The notes: generated by a model from the sequence alone, not told the origin. A stretch of 64,000 nucleotides of DNA from Marinilabilia rubra (GCF_003121985.1 NZ_QEWP01000002.1:310001-374000); one strand, 5' to 3'. Counted from the first letter of the stretch, positions 52,719-61,863 are shown. Made by a program: numbers and translations.

Positions 52719-54215
52719 ATGGAAAAACATTACGATTACAGTCCCAATCCGCTTGTCAAGTATATAAAAAAGGAGCCTTCACAATTCACACGGGAGGACA
52801 TCATTTCTTTTATGACCGGCAATCAGATCCGGTTGCTTAATTTTCGCTACCCGGGAGAAGATGGCCGGTTGAAAACGCTTAACTTTGCCATTCACAGTCA
52901 GGATCACCTCAAAAGCATTCTTACGCACGGGGAGCGGGTTGATGGGTCCAGTCTGTTTTCGTTTATGGAAACCGGGAGCAGCGATCTATATGTGGTTCCC
53001 AGGTATCAGACAGCTTTTCTGAATCCTTTTTCTGAAATCCCGTCAATGGAAATTCTTTGTTCGTTCTTTAATCACAATGGGGAGTTACTGGATTTAGCCC
53101 CCGAGAATATCTTACGGAAAGCCGCCAACCAGTTCCGCCAATGTACAGGAATGGATATGCTGATGCTCGGAGAGCTGGAATATTATGTAAACAGTCCCAC
53201 ACAAAGCTTATTCCCGGCAACAGATCAAAGAGGCTACCATGAATCCCAACCATTTGCCAAATTTGAATGGATGCGGAAAGAGGCCCTCAGGCTAATGGCC
53301 GAATGTGGTGGACAAATCAAATACGGCCACTCCGAAGTAGGAAATTTCACAAAGGGAGAAGAAGCTTTTGAACAGCATGAGATTGAGTTTTTGCCCACCA
53401 CACCCGAGACTGCTGCTGATCAAATCCTGATTGCCAAATGGATATTGCGCATGCTGGCCGAGGAGTCAAATGTAGAAATCAGTTTTGCCCCAAAAATAAG
53501 CACGGGCAAAGCAGGCAACGGTCTTCATTTCCACATGTTGCTCACAAAAGATGGTCAAAACATCGTGATGGAAAACAGAAAACTGTCTGATTCTTCCAAA
53601 AAAATCATAGCAGGCATACTTGACATGGCCGACGCCCTTACCGCTTTTGGCAATACACTGCCCACCTCCTATCTGCGACTGGTCCCAAATCAGGAAGCAC
53701 CCACCTATATTTGCTGGGGAGAAAGAAACCGATCTGCGTTGGTAAGAATACCGCTGGGATGGACCTCTCAATCCAGCATGGCCGCTGCCGTTAATCCAGC
53801 TGATGGCAGTCTGAATAAAGACACCTCCAACGACCGTCAGACCTTTGAGTTCAGAGTACCGGACGGCAGTGCCGACATCCACTTAATAATGGCAGGTATC
53901 ATAAATGCTGCAATCCATGGATTAAACATGAAAGATGCGCTTAAAAAAGCCGGCGATCTGTATGTCAATGGCAACATCTTTAATAACAACGATTACCAGA
54001 AGCTCAATCAATTACCGGCGTCCTGCTACGAGTCGGCTGAGAGACTGGAAAAAAAGAAACACCATTTTATTGATTCAGGAATATTTCCGGATGGAATCAT
54101 AAACCACACTATTAATAAGTTAAGATCCTTCAATGACAAAAATTTAAGAGAAGAGATGGTGGAAGACAACGAAAAATCCAGAGATTTAGTTATCAAATAC
54201 ATACATTGCCAATAA
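52719..54215 (+). CDS. glnA: Glutamine synthetase, type I-like
   Basis: Makes glutamine from glutamate, ammonia and ATP. It has 498 residues. The beta-grasp N-terminal domain is followed by the catalytic domain: metal-binding GELEYYVN (near residue 148), HEIEFLP (near 224), GNGLHFHM (near 268-275), ATP/glutamate-binding NRSALVRIP (near 342) and FEFRVPDGSADIH (near 379). It lacks an obvious adenylylation tyrosine loop of the enterobacterial enzyme. Its N-terminus is diverged, so a gamma-glutamyl-amine ligase relative is possible but less likely. Confidence 0.85.
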   Translation: MEKHYDYSPNPLVKYIKKEPSQFTREDIISFMTGNQIRLLNFRYPGEDGRLKTLNFAIHSQDHLKSILTHGERVDGSSLFSFMETGSSDLYVVPRYQTAFLNPFSEIPSMEILCSFFNHNGELLDLAPENILRKAANQFRQCTGMDMLMLGELEYYVNSPTQSLFPATDQRGYHESQPFAKFEWMRKEALRLMAECGGQIKYGHSEVGNFTKGEEAFEQHEIEFLPTTPETAADQILIAKWILRMLAEESNVEISFAPKISTGKAGNGLHFHMLLTKDGQNIVMENRKLSDSSKKIIAGILDMADALTAFGNTLPTSYLRLVPNQEAPTYICWGERNRSALVRIPLGWTSQSSMAAAVNPADGSLNKDTSNDRQTFEFRVPDGSADIHLIMAGIINAAIHGLNMKDALKKAGDLYVNGNIFNNNDYQKLNQLPASCYESAERLEKKKHHFIDSGIFPDGIINHTINKLRSFNDKNLREEMVEDNEKSRDLVIKYIHCQ

Positions 54216-54831
54216 TAAATCAGAAAGCAAGAAAGCGAACATTTCATTCGCAAATTTATTTATAAGTTCATATATTAACAAAAGATCGTTGCATTATGAG
54301 ATCTAAGTAATCAACAGGCATATGGTTGAGGGACAAAAGGCAGAAGAAAAAGAATTAAATATCTTATTTCTACCAATGCATCTTCGTTAGCATTGAAAGA
54401 ATTAAGAATAATGCTTTTATGAGCACAACGAAATATTGTATATTGTACTTTCAGGTTTTTCCAGTATTGTTTGGCTAAATAATGTAACAAAAACCAGGAG
54501 GCATTCTTCCCGGACCTGTCTGAAAGTTTTATTCTAAAGAGTGTCTGTCCATATAGTACCATTTGCGTCGTTACACATGCCGCCAAAATACTCATCCCGA
54601 AGGATCGGGACTCTTTTTTTGGCGGCTTCGCAAGCCCCCGAAGAAAAACCGTGGCAGGCTTTGCAACTGGAACTTACTGACCAGGCACGTGACAACAAAT
54701 ACACTATCCCGACTTTATAGACGGGCACTAAAGAGAGTTGGTTATTGCAGGTATTCCCTGCTGAACGCATGGATTCACATTAAATCAAGATTTAGAAACA
54801 ATCGCTTATTCAAAACTCGAAAAACTAATAT
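54216..54831. other. Gap between glnA and the BCCT gene with repeat copy R3
   Basis: No credible gene. It holds a copy of the repeat shared with 38915-38975, flanked by AT-rich DNA. An ORF covering 54563-54886 overlaps the repeat and the BCCT start and is discounted. Confidence 0.65.
54586..54665 (-). repeat. Dispersed repeat R3, copy 2 (inverted)
   Basis: It contains CTCATCCCGAAGGATCGGGA, GGCTTCGCA, CCCCCGAAGAAAAA and GGCAGGC, the reverse complement of blocks at 38915-38975 in the matching order. AAGGATCGGG hairpins are possible. Confidence 0.65.
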
Positions 54832-56514
54832 ATGGACGATCAAAAGCAATCCCACTCCGTTCACGAGGGAGAAGAACACCTTGTGAGCAAAAAAAAGTAT
54901 TTCGATGTCGATGGGCCCGTATTCTGGCCGTCGGCCGTTCTTATAATTGCCTTTATAGTAGTTACCCTTGCCATAGGGGCGCCCATGAACAAAATCTTCT
55001 CCTCCATTCAGACAAGCATTTCTGACAATGGAGGATGGTTTTTTATCCTGTCTGTAAACATGTTCCTGTTTTTCATCCTGTTTATTGCTTTTAGTAAATA
55101 TGGTAATATCAGATTGGGAGGCACCCATGCCAAACCTGAATTCTCGAAAGGGGGCTGGTTTGCCATGCTATTCAGTGCAGGAATGGGTATTGGTATCCTA
55201 TTCTGGAGTGTGGGGGAACCCATCAGTCACTTTGTAAATCCTCCGAATGGAGATCCTCGCACGGTAGAGGCTGCCAAGCATGCCATGCAAACCAGCTTTT
55301 TGCACTGGGGCCTTCATGCATGGGGAATTTATGCCCTGGTGGGTATGTCACTCGCCTTTTTTACTTTTAATAAGAAATTACCGCTTACCATCAGCTCCAT
55401 TTTTTATCCGCTCCTGGGTGAGAGGGTTAACGGACCTGCAGGAAAAGCCATTAATGTAATGGCTGTAGTGGCCACACTTTTTGGGTTGGCTACTTCTCTC
55501 GGCTTGGGGGTCCAGCAGGTAAGTGCCGGGCTGGCTCACCTTATCAATTTACCCGATAACGTAACCATTCAGGTTATTCTGATTACTGTTATCACATTAG
55601 GAGCTACAGCCTCTGTTATTGCGGGCTTAGATGCCGGAGTGAAAAGATTAAGTGAAATCAACATCGTTCTGGCCGCCATTTTTCTATTATTTATTATTGC
55701 TGTCGGTCCTACTTTGTTCATTCTCGATTCGTTTACACAGAACCTGGGGTATTACATTCAAAGCTTTTTTGAAATCAGCCTTTGGACCGAAACCTACCAG
55801 CAATCTGACTGGCAAAACAGCTGGACTGTTTTCTATTGGGCCTGGTGGATCAGCTGGTCCCCATTTGTTGGGATGTTTATTGCCCGTATTTCGCGGGGCC
55901 GCACCCTCAGGGAGTTTGTATTGGGTGTTTTAATTGTACCCACGCTATTGACTTTCCTATGGTTATCCGCTTTTGGTGGCAGTGCCATCTTCCTGGAATT
56001 AAATTCCCTGGCAGATATTGCCACAGCCGTAAAAGAGAATGTCGCCACTTCCCTTTATATCTTATTGGAAGAATATCCGATCTCTTCCATCACCAGCTTG
56101 GTTGGGGTGTTGCTGGTTACCAGCTTCTTTATCACCTCATCCGATTCCGGATCGCTGGTGGTTGACAGTCTGACTGCCGGAGGTAAGCTTGATGCTCCGG
56201 TTCCACAGCGCATCTTCTGGGCACTCACAGAAGGTGCTGTTGCGGCAGTATTGCTACTTGGAGGAGGTCTCGGTGCATTACAAACGGCCGCTATCATTAC
56301 AGGGCTGCCTTTTGCAGCAATTTTAATAATCCTCATGTTTAGTCTTCTCAAAGGTCTGAAAGAAGAGCACGGAGCTCTGCAATCGGTGAAGAAGCAGAAA
56401 GAACGTGAAAACTATCAGAAGGTTATTGCAGACCTGGTACGTAAAAGAGAAGCTGCAAGACATGCAAAGACAAGCGCCCCTTCATCTGATAATAACAGGA
56501 AAAAAGACCAATAA
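54832..56514 (+). CDS. BCCT-family betaine/choline/carnitine transporter
   Basis: Secondary transporter of 560 residues with about twelve membrane helices, importing quaternary ammonium osmoprotectants with Na+ or H+. Signatures are the glycine-rich GMGIGILFWSVGEP (near 122-135), the BCCT tryptophan box WAWWISWSPFVGMFIARISRGRT (near 337-360) with conserved aromatic residues, and SSDSGSLVVDSLTAGG (near 432). Both ends are charged cytoplasmic tails. It is the first gene of an osmotic-stress run with a universal stress protein 27 bases downstream and a betaine-binding lipoprotein. Confidence 0.94.
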   Translation: MDDQKQSHSVHEGEEHLVSKKKYFDVDGPVFWPSAVLIIAFIVVTLAIGAPMNKIFSSIQTSISDNGGWFFILSVNMFLFFILFIAFSKYGNIRLGGTHAKPEFSKGGWFAMLFSAGMGIGILFWSVGEPISHFVNPPNGDPRTVEAAKHAMQTSFLHWGLHAWGIYALVGMSLAFFTFNKKLPLTISSIFYPLLGERVNGPAGKAINVMAVVATLFGLATSLGLGVQQVSAGLAHLINLPDNVTIQVILITVITLGATASVIAGLDAGVKRLSEINIVLAAIFLLFIIAVGPTLFILDSFTQNLGYYIQSFFEISLWTETYQQSDWQNSWTVFYWAWWISWSPFVGMFIARISRGRTLREFVLGVLIVPTLLTFLWLSAFGGSAIFLELNSLADIATAVKENVATSLYILLEEYPISSITSLVGVLLVTSFFITSSDSGSLVVDSLTAGGKLDAPVPQRIFWALTEGAVAAVLLLGGGLGALQTAAIITGLPFAAILIILMFSLLKGLKEEHGALQSVKKQKERENYQKVIADLVRKREAARHAKTSAPSSDNNRKKDQ

Positions 56515-56541
56515 TCCTTTTACCACTTTAAACTTTCAAAC

Positions 56542-57459
56542 ATGAAAAGCCGATTCAATAATATACTTGTCTGTTTGGATTTATCCGAAATGGATGATTT
56601 CCTAATCCGCTACGCTAATTTCATTGTGGATACCTTTTCTCCCTCCGAAGTCACTTTTATGCATGTCATGCATCCAATGGACATTCCGGATGAAGTCAGG
56701 GCATCCTTCCCGGGTTTCAATGAACCTGTTGATCAAATCATAAGAGAAGAACTGGAGGAAAAAGTCAATAACTCTTTTTCTGCTAAAGTCAACTTTTCCA
56801 TTGTTGTAAAACAAGGCCTAACCACCGAGACCATTGTCCATTATTCCAAAAACCAAAAAATAGACCTTACCCTCATGGGGAAAAAGATCGGTTATACAGG
56901 TGAAGGCGGGATTACCCGCAAGGTGACCAGCCTAACACCATCTTCGGTGTTACTTATAACGGAAACAGCCCCCTATTCCATTGGCCATATCTGGGTAAGA
57001 ATGGATTTCTCCAAAATTTCGGTTGAAGCTCTTAAAATGGCCCGGGTCATCCAATCACATACCGGGGCCAAAGTTACTTGTCACAATGTTTTCAAGCTAC
57101 CATTGAGTTACTTCCCTCAACAAACCGAAAAGCAGGAAAAGAAATTGATTGAACAAATGACCCGGCACGGGAAGAAGGAATATCAAAAGGTACTCAAAAA
57201 GCTGAATGTTTCTGAGGAACAATTCCCCTGCAAGTACAGTCTGGCCAAAGAAAACAACGAGGCCCAGGTACTTTACCATGCAGCTATTGAGAATCAGGCC
57301 GATTTAATTCTGGTAGGTTCCAAAATGAAATCCGGCCTCACCCACGTCATTTTGGACAACACCTCCGAAAAGCTTGCCGGAGGAGGCAAAACACTGCCGG
57401 TATTAATCGTAAAAGACAAGAAACTTTCAACGGGTATTCTTGAAAATATTTTTGATTAA
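56542..57459 (+). CDS. Universal stress protein with two UspA domains
   Basis: A 305-residue cytoplasmic protein with two tandem UspA-like domains. Domain one (about 1-145) starts FNNILVCLDLSEMDD and contains a nucleotide-loop remnant LTLMGKKIGYTGEGG. Domain two (about 150-305) has VRMDFSKISVEAL and LILVGSKMKSGLTHVILDNTSEKL, a better match to the ATP-binding G-2x-G-9x-G(S/T) pattern. It lies 27 bases after the BCCT gene and is likely cotranscribed. USPs are sometimes linked to transporters and may regulate them; that is inference. Confidence 0.88.
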   Translation: MKSRFNNILVCLDLSEMDDFLIRYANFIVDTFSPSEVTFMHVMHPMDIPDEVRASFPGFNEPVDQIIREELEEKVNNSFSAKVNFSIVVKQGLTTETIVHYSKNQKIDLTLMGKKIGYTGEGGITRKVTSLTPSSVLLITETAPYSIGHIWVRMDFSKISVEALKMARVIQSHTGAKVTCHNVFKLPLSYFPQQTEKQEKKLIEQMTRHGKKEYQKVLKKLNVSEEQFPCKYSLAKENNEAQVLYHAAIENQADLILVGSKMKSGLTHVILDNTSEKLAGGGKTLPVLIVKDKKLSTGILENIFD

Positions 57460-57525
57460 AGCATATTGCGAAAAACACGGTTTCGATCATATTAATCCCT
57501 ATGTGGAACACAAAATATTAAAACC

Positions 57526-58413
57526 ATGAAATCAAATAACCCCATAGTACTATTAATGATACCAGCCATTTTGATGGCATTTATTAATGCCTGCAATTTC
57601 TCTCAATCGACGGATGAGGAAGAAAAGAGAGTGGTTAAGTTAAATTACACCGACTGGACAGAGAGTGTTGCCATCACCATGCTGGCAAGTGCGGTGCTTC
57701 AAGAAAAGATGGGTTACAAAGTGGAATTAAAACTCACCGATGTAGAATCCGTTTACAATGAATTAGCAAACCGTCAGGCCGATTTTTTTGCCGATGCCTG
57801 GCTTCCGTACACACACGAGAAGTATTTTAAAAAACATCAAGGCTCGATTGACAGCATCAGCACTATTTTCCGTAATCCTCAAACGGGAATGGTGGTGCCA
57901 GAGTACAGCTCCCTTAAAAGCATTTCCGATCTTAAAGGCACCAATCTTAACATTATTGGCATTGATAAGGGAGCAGGAATAATGACCAGTACAAGGGAAG
58001 CCATTGCCCATTACGGACTTTCAAACAAACTAATTTCAGGATCAGACGATCAGATGACTTTTCAGATGGTAGACAGCATCCGCAGAAGAAAAGAAGTTGT
58101 TGTAACAGGCTGGGAACCACACTGGATTTTCAGCAGGCACGAAGTTCGTTTCCTTGAGGATCCGGATCAGATTTTCCCAAAAGGTGAACACATTTATGCC
58201 GTTGGCAATAAAGCCAGTATAAAAGAACACCCGCATGCAACTGAGCTATTTCGCCGTATGCAACTGACCGATCAGCAGTTTAATTCCCTTATTGATCAGG
58301 TAAAAATGGCCACTGATCCTCTTAATGGCATTCATCAGTGGATGGAGAAGAATCAATACATCGTAAACAAATGGGTTAAGGACTTACAACCGGAAAGGCT
58401 TAAGGTGATGTAG
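57526..58413 (+). CDS. Glycine betaine-binding lipoprotein (OpuAC-like)
   Basis: A substrate-binding protein of 295 residues with lipobox FINAC (C23). The mature domain has the OpuAC pattern: LNYTDWTESVAITMLASAVLQEKMGYKV near the start, FADAWLPYTHEKYF (near 87-100), VVTGWEPHWIF (near 190-200) with the aromatic cage tryptophans, and a C-terminal helical lobe ending NGIHQWMEKNQYIVNKWVKDL. ABC permease and ATPase genes normally sit beside it, but none is present. It follows the BCCT and Usp genes on the same strand with a 66-bp gap. Confidence 0.88.
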   Translation: MKSNNPIVLLMIPAILMAFINACNFSQSTDEEEKRVVKLNYTDWTESVAITMLASAVLQEKMGYKVELKLTDVESVYNELANRQADFFADAWLPYTHEKYFKKHQGSIDSISTIFRNPQTGMVVPEYSSLKSISDLKGTNLNIIGIDKGAGIMTSTREAIAHYGLSNKLISGSDDQMTFQMVDSIRRRKEVVVTGWEPHWIFSRHEVRFLEDPDQIFPKGEHIYAVGNKASIKEHPHATELFRRMQLTDQQFNSLIDQVKMATDPLNGIHQWMEKNQYIVNKWVKDLQPERLKVM

Positions 58414-58468
58414 TTCTAACCATGCATCCGGAAACAAATCAAACTATTATTTTTTACCTAGAAATAAC

Positions 58469-59293
58469 ATGAAGATTAACAACTTAAAAGGAACAGTAGA
58501 ACTTTCAAATGGCGTTCAGATGCCATATTTGGGACTGGGTGTATTCCAAACGCCAAATGACCAGATAGAAGAGGCCGTTCATGCCGCTCTTGACTATGGA
58601 TACAGGCACATTGACACCGCCGCTTTTTACAGGAACGAAGACGGTTTGGGTAAAGCCATTCACTCCCATTCTCTTCCGAGAAAGAAAATTTTCATCACCA
58701 CCAAAGTCTGGAATTCTGATCAGGGTTACGACTCCACCATCGATGCTTTTAATGCATCTTTGGAGAAACTGCGGACAGATTACCTTGATCTTTATCTGGT
58801 ACATTGGCCGGTAAAAGGGAAGTATCAAGAAACATGGAAGGCCCTGGAAGACCTGTATGAAGAAGGAAGAATCAGGGCCATTGGCGTCAGTAATTTTATG
58901 CAGCACCATCTTGAAGATCTTATGGAGTCGGCCAAAGTGCCCCCCATGATAAATCAGGTGGAATTCCACCCCCATTTGAGGCAGCAGGACCTGGTTGATT
59001 TTTGCAAAAAGAACAAGATCCAGTATGAAGCATGGAGTCCTTTGATGCAGGGTAAAGTATTTGAAATAGATCTATTTCGTGAACTATCTGAAAAATACAA
59101 AAAATCCATTGCCCAAATTGTCATCCGATGGGATCTTCAAAAAGGGGTAGTCACTATTCCAAAGAGTGTTCACAAAGAGAGAATTGAGGCCAATGCCAAT
59201 ATATTTGACTTTGAAATTTCTGATGAAGACATGGCGCGCATTGACCAATTGGACTGTGATGGGCGTATCGGACCTCACCCCAATGATTTTTAA
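58469..59293 (+). CDS. Aldo/keto reductase
   Basis: NADPH-dependent carbonyl reductase of 274 residues with a TIM barrel. The catalytic tetrad is D49, Y54, K79 and H112 in HIDTAAFY, TKVWN and LVHWP. GVSNF near residue 141 and the cofactor-binding IPKSVHKERIEANANIFDFEIS near the end are typical. Its usual substrate is an aldehyde or 2,5-diketogluconate-type ketone. It is 56 bases after the betaine-binding lipoprotein gene, possibly in the same unit. Confidence 0.94.
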   Translation: MKINNLKGTVELSNGVQMPYLGLGVFQTPNDQIEEAVHAALDYGYRHIDTAAFYRNEDGLGKAIHSHSLPRKKIFITTKVWNSDQGYDSTIDAFNASLEKLRTDYLDLYLVHWPVKGKYQETWKALEDLYEEGRIRAIGVSNFMQHHLEDLMESAKVPPMINQVEFHPHLRQQDLVDFCKKNKIQYEAWSPLMQGKVFEIDLFRELSEKYKKSIAQIVIRWDLQKGVVTIPKSVHKERIEANANIFDFEISDEDMARIDQLDCDGRIGPHPNDF

Positions 59294-59340
59294 AACCATT
59301 TGGCTCGAATTAAATATTTATTTTTGCCCGGTATTTTTTA

Positions 59341-59476
59341 CAATAGATCGTTAGACTTTTAGATATAAGATTTAAGATAAATCATATAACGCTGATAATA
59401 TGGGCTTTAAGACGAAAACCCATTCCCTCGCAGGAGCTTGATCTTTAGATTTTTATAAAAGTTTAACGGAGTATTG
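59341..59476 (+). mobile_element. 136-bp miniature element, family 1, copy B
   Basis: It shares nearly all positions with 1783-1918 and has the same CAATA...TATTG ends with imperfect inverted repeats. The next element begins three bases after its right end. Confidence 0.75.
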
Positions 59477-59478
59477 TC

Positions 59479-59645
59479 TTAGAAACTGTTTAAATTTTGT
59501 TTTTGGAAGATGTTTTTGAAGAATTGAATTCTTAGACAAATCAAAATTGACATGAATAGCAACGCTATTTAAGGAAATTTTGACGAAGTATAAGAGCTCA
59601 AGGCCAGAAAACATCCACAAGGATAAAACTTAAACAGTTTCTTAA
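59479..59645. mobile_element. About 167-bp element with terminal inverted repeats, family 3
   Basis: The left end is TTAGAAACTGTTTAAATTTTG and the right end, on the other strand, is TTAAGAAACTGTTTAAGTTTT, with the pairing continuing to about 38 bases. The interior has no gene. It is adjacent to a family 1 element, which suggests nested or targeted insertion. Confidence 0.65.
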
Positions 59646-59693
59646 TATTACCGGGTATTTTTTTAACCTGATTTTTCACAAACTATCTAACGA

Positions 59694-59927
59694 ATGTCTG
59701 ATAATCCCTTTTTCAATTCCGCCATACTTACTGAGTTGGTTACAACCCGAATGCCATATGGCCGATATAAAGGATTAAAAATCTGCGACATCCCCGAGCC
59801 CTACCTGGTATGGATGTCACAAAAGGGATTCCCCAAAGGCAAATTAGGAATGCTCCTGGGAACCATGTATGAAATAAAACTGAATGGGCTGGAGTATTTG
59901 CTTAAACCTTTGAAAAGAAATTACTAG
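59694..59927 (+). CDS. DUF3820 family small protein
   Basis: A 77-residue cytoplasmic protein with the family core MPYGRYKGLKICDIPEPYLVWM (residues 20-41) followed by KGFPKGKLGMLLGTMYEIKLNGLEYLLKPL. DUF3820 proteins are small and uncharacterised. The stop codon TAG (59925-59927) is provided by the first bases of the 164-bp element at 59926-60089, so the original 3' end may have been altered by insertion. The start at 59694 is the first ATG and fits the family length. Confidence 0.88.
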   Translation: MSDNPFFNSAILTELVTTRMPYGRYKGLKICDIPEPYLVWMSQKGFPKGKLGMLLGTMYEIKLNGLEYLLKPLKRNY

Positions 59928-60089
59928 TGTGACAATTACTAAATTCATTCACTAATTTCAGGCGCTTTTTTCCTTTCTGCTTCGTTGGGGCTTTTAACCA
60001 TAGCTAAGGCTATGCTTAGCAAACCCCGCCTTGCATAAAAAAAAAAATCACATAAAATTCAAGTAACCCAATTTAATAAATATCACACT
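59926..60089. mobile_element. 164-bp miniature element, family 2, copy B
   Basis: Nearly identical to 40791-40954, with AGTGTGACAATTAC at the left and a matching inverted right end. The central hairpin includes CATAGC-TAAG-GCTATG. It begins one base inside the stop codon of the DUF3820 gene. Confidence 0.8.
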
Positions 60090-60235
60090 AGAAAAATATT
60101 TCAACTTCAATAAGGGTATTTTTCTCATTTGGTGTCTTTATTATGAAAGGATGAAAAAAACGAAATTCATTCGCTGTCAACATCGATTTGAATAGCATCC
60201 TTCTTAAGTTTTTTTGAACAACAAAAAAAGATGCC

Positions 60236-61543
60236 ATGAAAACCAATAAATTAAACCTCCGGACAATGGTTCTTAGCATGGTTGCCATTTTTGCCATGCT
60301 AACGACCGCCTCACCTGCTTTTGCCATTTCGCCAGAAGAAGAAGAGCAGCAGATTGACACTTTAAATTATGTATTACTGCGTGGTTCTGTTGAAGACCAG
60401 GACAATGGAGACCCTCTCGCATTTGCCACCGTTGCCATCGAAGGCAGCAACATAGCCACCGTGAGCAATTCAAAAGGAAACTTTTCTTTAAAAGTTCCAA
60501 AGGACATGACCAATGAGAAAATTCGAATTTCCTTTATTGGATATGAGAAACAATACGTTCCGGTATCAGCTTTCAGGAATGGACGTCATACTGTGGAATT
60601 AAAGATGATTACAGTACCATTGGTTGAAGTATCGGTATTTCCTTCAGATCCTAACTTGCTTATCAGGGCAGTTCTCAACAGAAGGGATGAGAATTATCTG
60701 ACTGAACCTACCAAAATGACAGCTTTTTATCGTGAAACAATCAAAAAAGGCTGGTCTTATGTATCACTTTCTGAAGCAGTTGTTGAAGTTTACAAACACT
60801 CCTACGAAAACCCAAGGGAAGACCGTGTTAAGCTTGAGATTGGCCGGAAAAGTACGGATTATGACAAACTGGATACTTTGGCCTTCAAACTGCAAGGTGG
60901 ACCTTATACCGCTACTATGCTGGACATAATGAAGGATCCTTATTTACTTTTCGATCATGAAATGATTGATTATTACAATTTTAAAATCAGCAACATCACC
61001 CGCATTGAAGACCGCACGATCTACATACTAAGTTTTGAACAGAAGCCAAATGTGAGAATTCCTTTATTCTATGGAAAATTGTACATTGACACCCAAAACC
61101 TGGCGGTTACAAGGGCTATATTCAACATGAATACCGAAGACAGAGACGAGGTAGCCAGAATGTTTATTCGCAAAAAACCATTTGGAGCCAGGGTTTTCCC
61201 CACCGAAGCTTCTTATATTGTCAATTACCGACAAAATGAAGACGGTAAATGGTACTTTGGTTACAGCCGTGGCCAAGCCTCTTTCAGGGTAAAATGGAGA
61301 AGAAAACTCTTTAACACCAATTACCACACAACTCTTGAAATGGCAGTAACAGATTGGGACGTAACTGAAGACAAGCCTTTCAGAGGCTCTGACAGACTAA
61401 AAATAAACGCCATCATGGAAGATGAAGTTTCAGGTTTTTCAGATCCCGACTTCTGGGGTGATTACAACGTAATTGAACCCGAGCAGCCCATTGAATCCAT
61501 TATAAAAAAGATTAACAGAACGCTTTCTAAGGTTGAAGATTAA
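60236..61543 (+). CDS. Carboxypeptidase-like regulatory-domain surface protein
   Basis: A 435-residue exported protein with a signal peptide cleaved near SPAFA. The CarboxypepD_reg-like beta-sandwich (about residues 45-125) contains LRGSVEDQDNGDPLAFATVAIEGS and GNFSLKVP. The larger remaining part (about 130-435) has no family I can name; it has LIRAVLNRRDENYLTEPTKM and FYRETIKKG, a pattern seen in other Bacteroidota outer membrane-associated proteins. It likely acts at the cell envelope. It has its own terminator. Confidence 0.78.
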   Translation: MKTNKLNLRTMVLSMVAIFAMLTTASPAFAISPEEEEQQIDTLNYVLLRGSVEDQDNGDPLAFATVAIEGSNIATVSNSKGNFSLKVPKDMTNEKIRISFIGYEKQYVPVSAFRNGRHTVELKMITVPLVEVSVFPSDPNLLIRAVLNRRDENYLTEPTKMTAFYRETIKKGWSYVSLSEAVVEVYKHSYENPREDRVKLEIGRKSTDYDKLDTLAFKLQGGPYTATMLDIMKDPYLLFDHEMIDYYNFKISNITRIEDRTIYILSFEQKPNVRIPLFYGKLYIDTQNLAVTRAIFNMNTEDRDEVARMFIRKKPFGARVFPTEASYIVNYRQNEDGKWYFGYSRGQASFRVKWRRKLFNTNYHTTLEMAVTDWDVTEDKPFRGSDRLKINAIMEDEVSGFSDPDFWGDYNVIEPEQPIESIIKKINRTLSKVED

Positions 61544-61565
61544 ACAAAACGTCAATGTTAACTAA

Positions 61566-61607
61566 TAAAAAAAAAGCCGGTCAGAGAATTCTCCGACTGG
61601 CTTTTTT
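61566..61607. terminator. Terminator after the regulatory-domain protein
   Basis: AAGCCGGTCAGAG pairs with CTCCGACTGGCTT (one mismatch, one G-T pair), flanked by nine A on the left and six T on the right, so it can stop transcription from both sides. Confidence 0.85.
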
Positions 61608-61656
61608 ATGCTTAAATAACATTCAAATTAGCCTGATTAATAAATCATTAATCAGT

Positions 61657-61863
61657 TTAAATATCATCATCCTCTAAATATCTATCTAAACTTATTTCCT
61701 GATCTCTCCCGACAGGTTCATTTAAAACCTTTTCCAGATCTGCACCTTCCAAATCATTTTGATCCCACTCAAAGTCGTTTTCTTCAATGAAATCCTCTTT
61801 TTGCAAATCAATGTCTTCAAAGCCTAAAGCTACCGGATCAACTTTTAATATATTCTTTCCCAT
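61657..61863 (-). CDS. Small acidic protein of unknown function
   Basis: A predicted 68-residue protein from the ATG at 61863, strongly acidic, with many Asp and Glu in EDIDLQKEDFIEENDFEWDQNDLEG. An in-frame ATG at 61956 would add 31 hydrophobic and basic residues that read unlike the rest, so the shorter form is preferred. No family is recognised. It lies 96 bases after another acidic protein on the same strand. Confidence 0.45.
   Translation of the reverse strand: MGKNILKVDPVALGFEDIDLQKEDFIEENDFEWDQNDLEGADLEKVLNEPVGRDQEISLDRYLEDDDI

Larger units (their letters stand above)
59294..59693. other. Gap made of two adjacent miniature elements
   Basis: No gene is seen. From 59341 to 59645 the DNA consists of two non-coding elements back to back (see their own entries). 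The short remainder is AT-rich. Confidence 0.75.

Noticed and set aside
54563-54886. 107-codon open frame before the BCCT gene
   Set aside because: It overlaps repeat R3 and the start of the BCCT gene; arginine-rich composition typical of non-coding translation.
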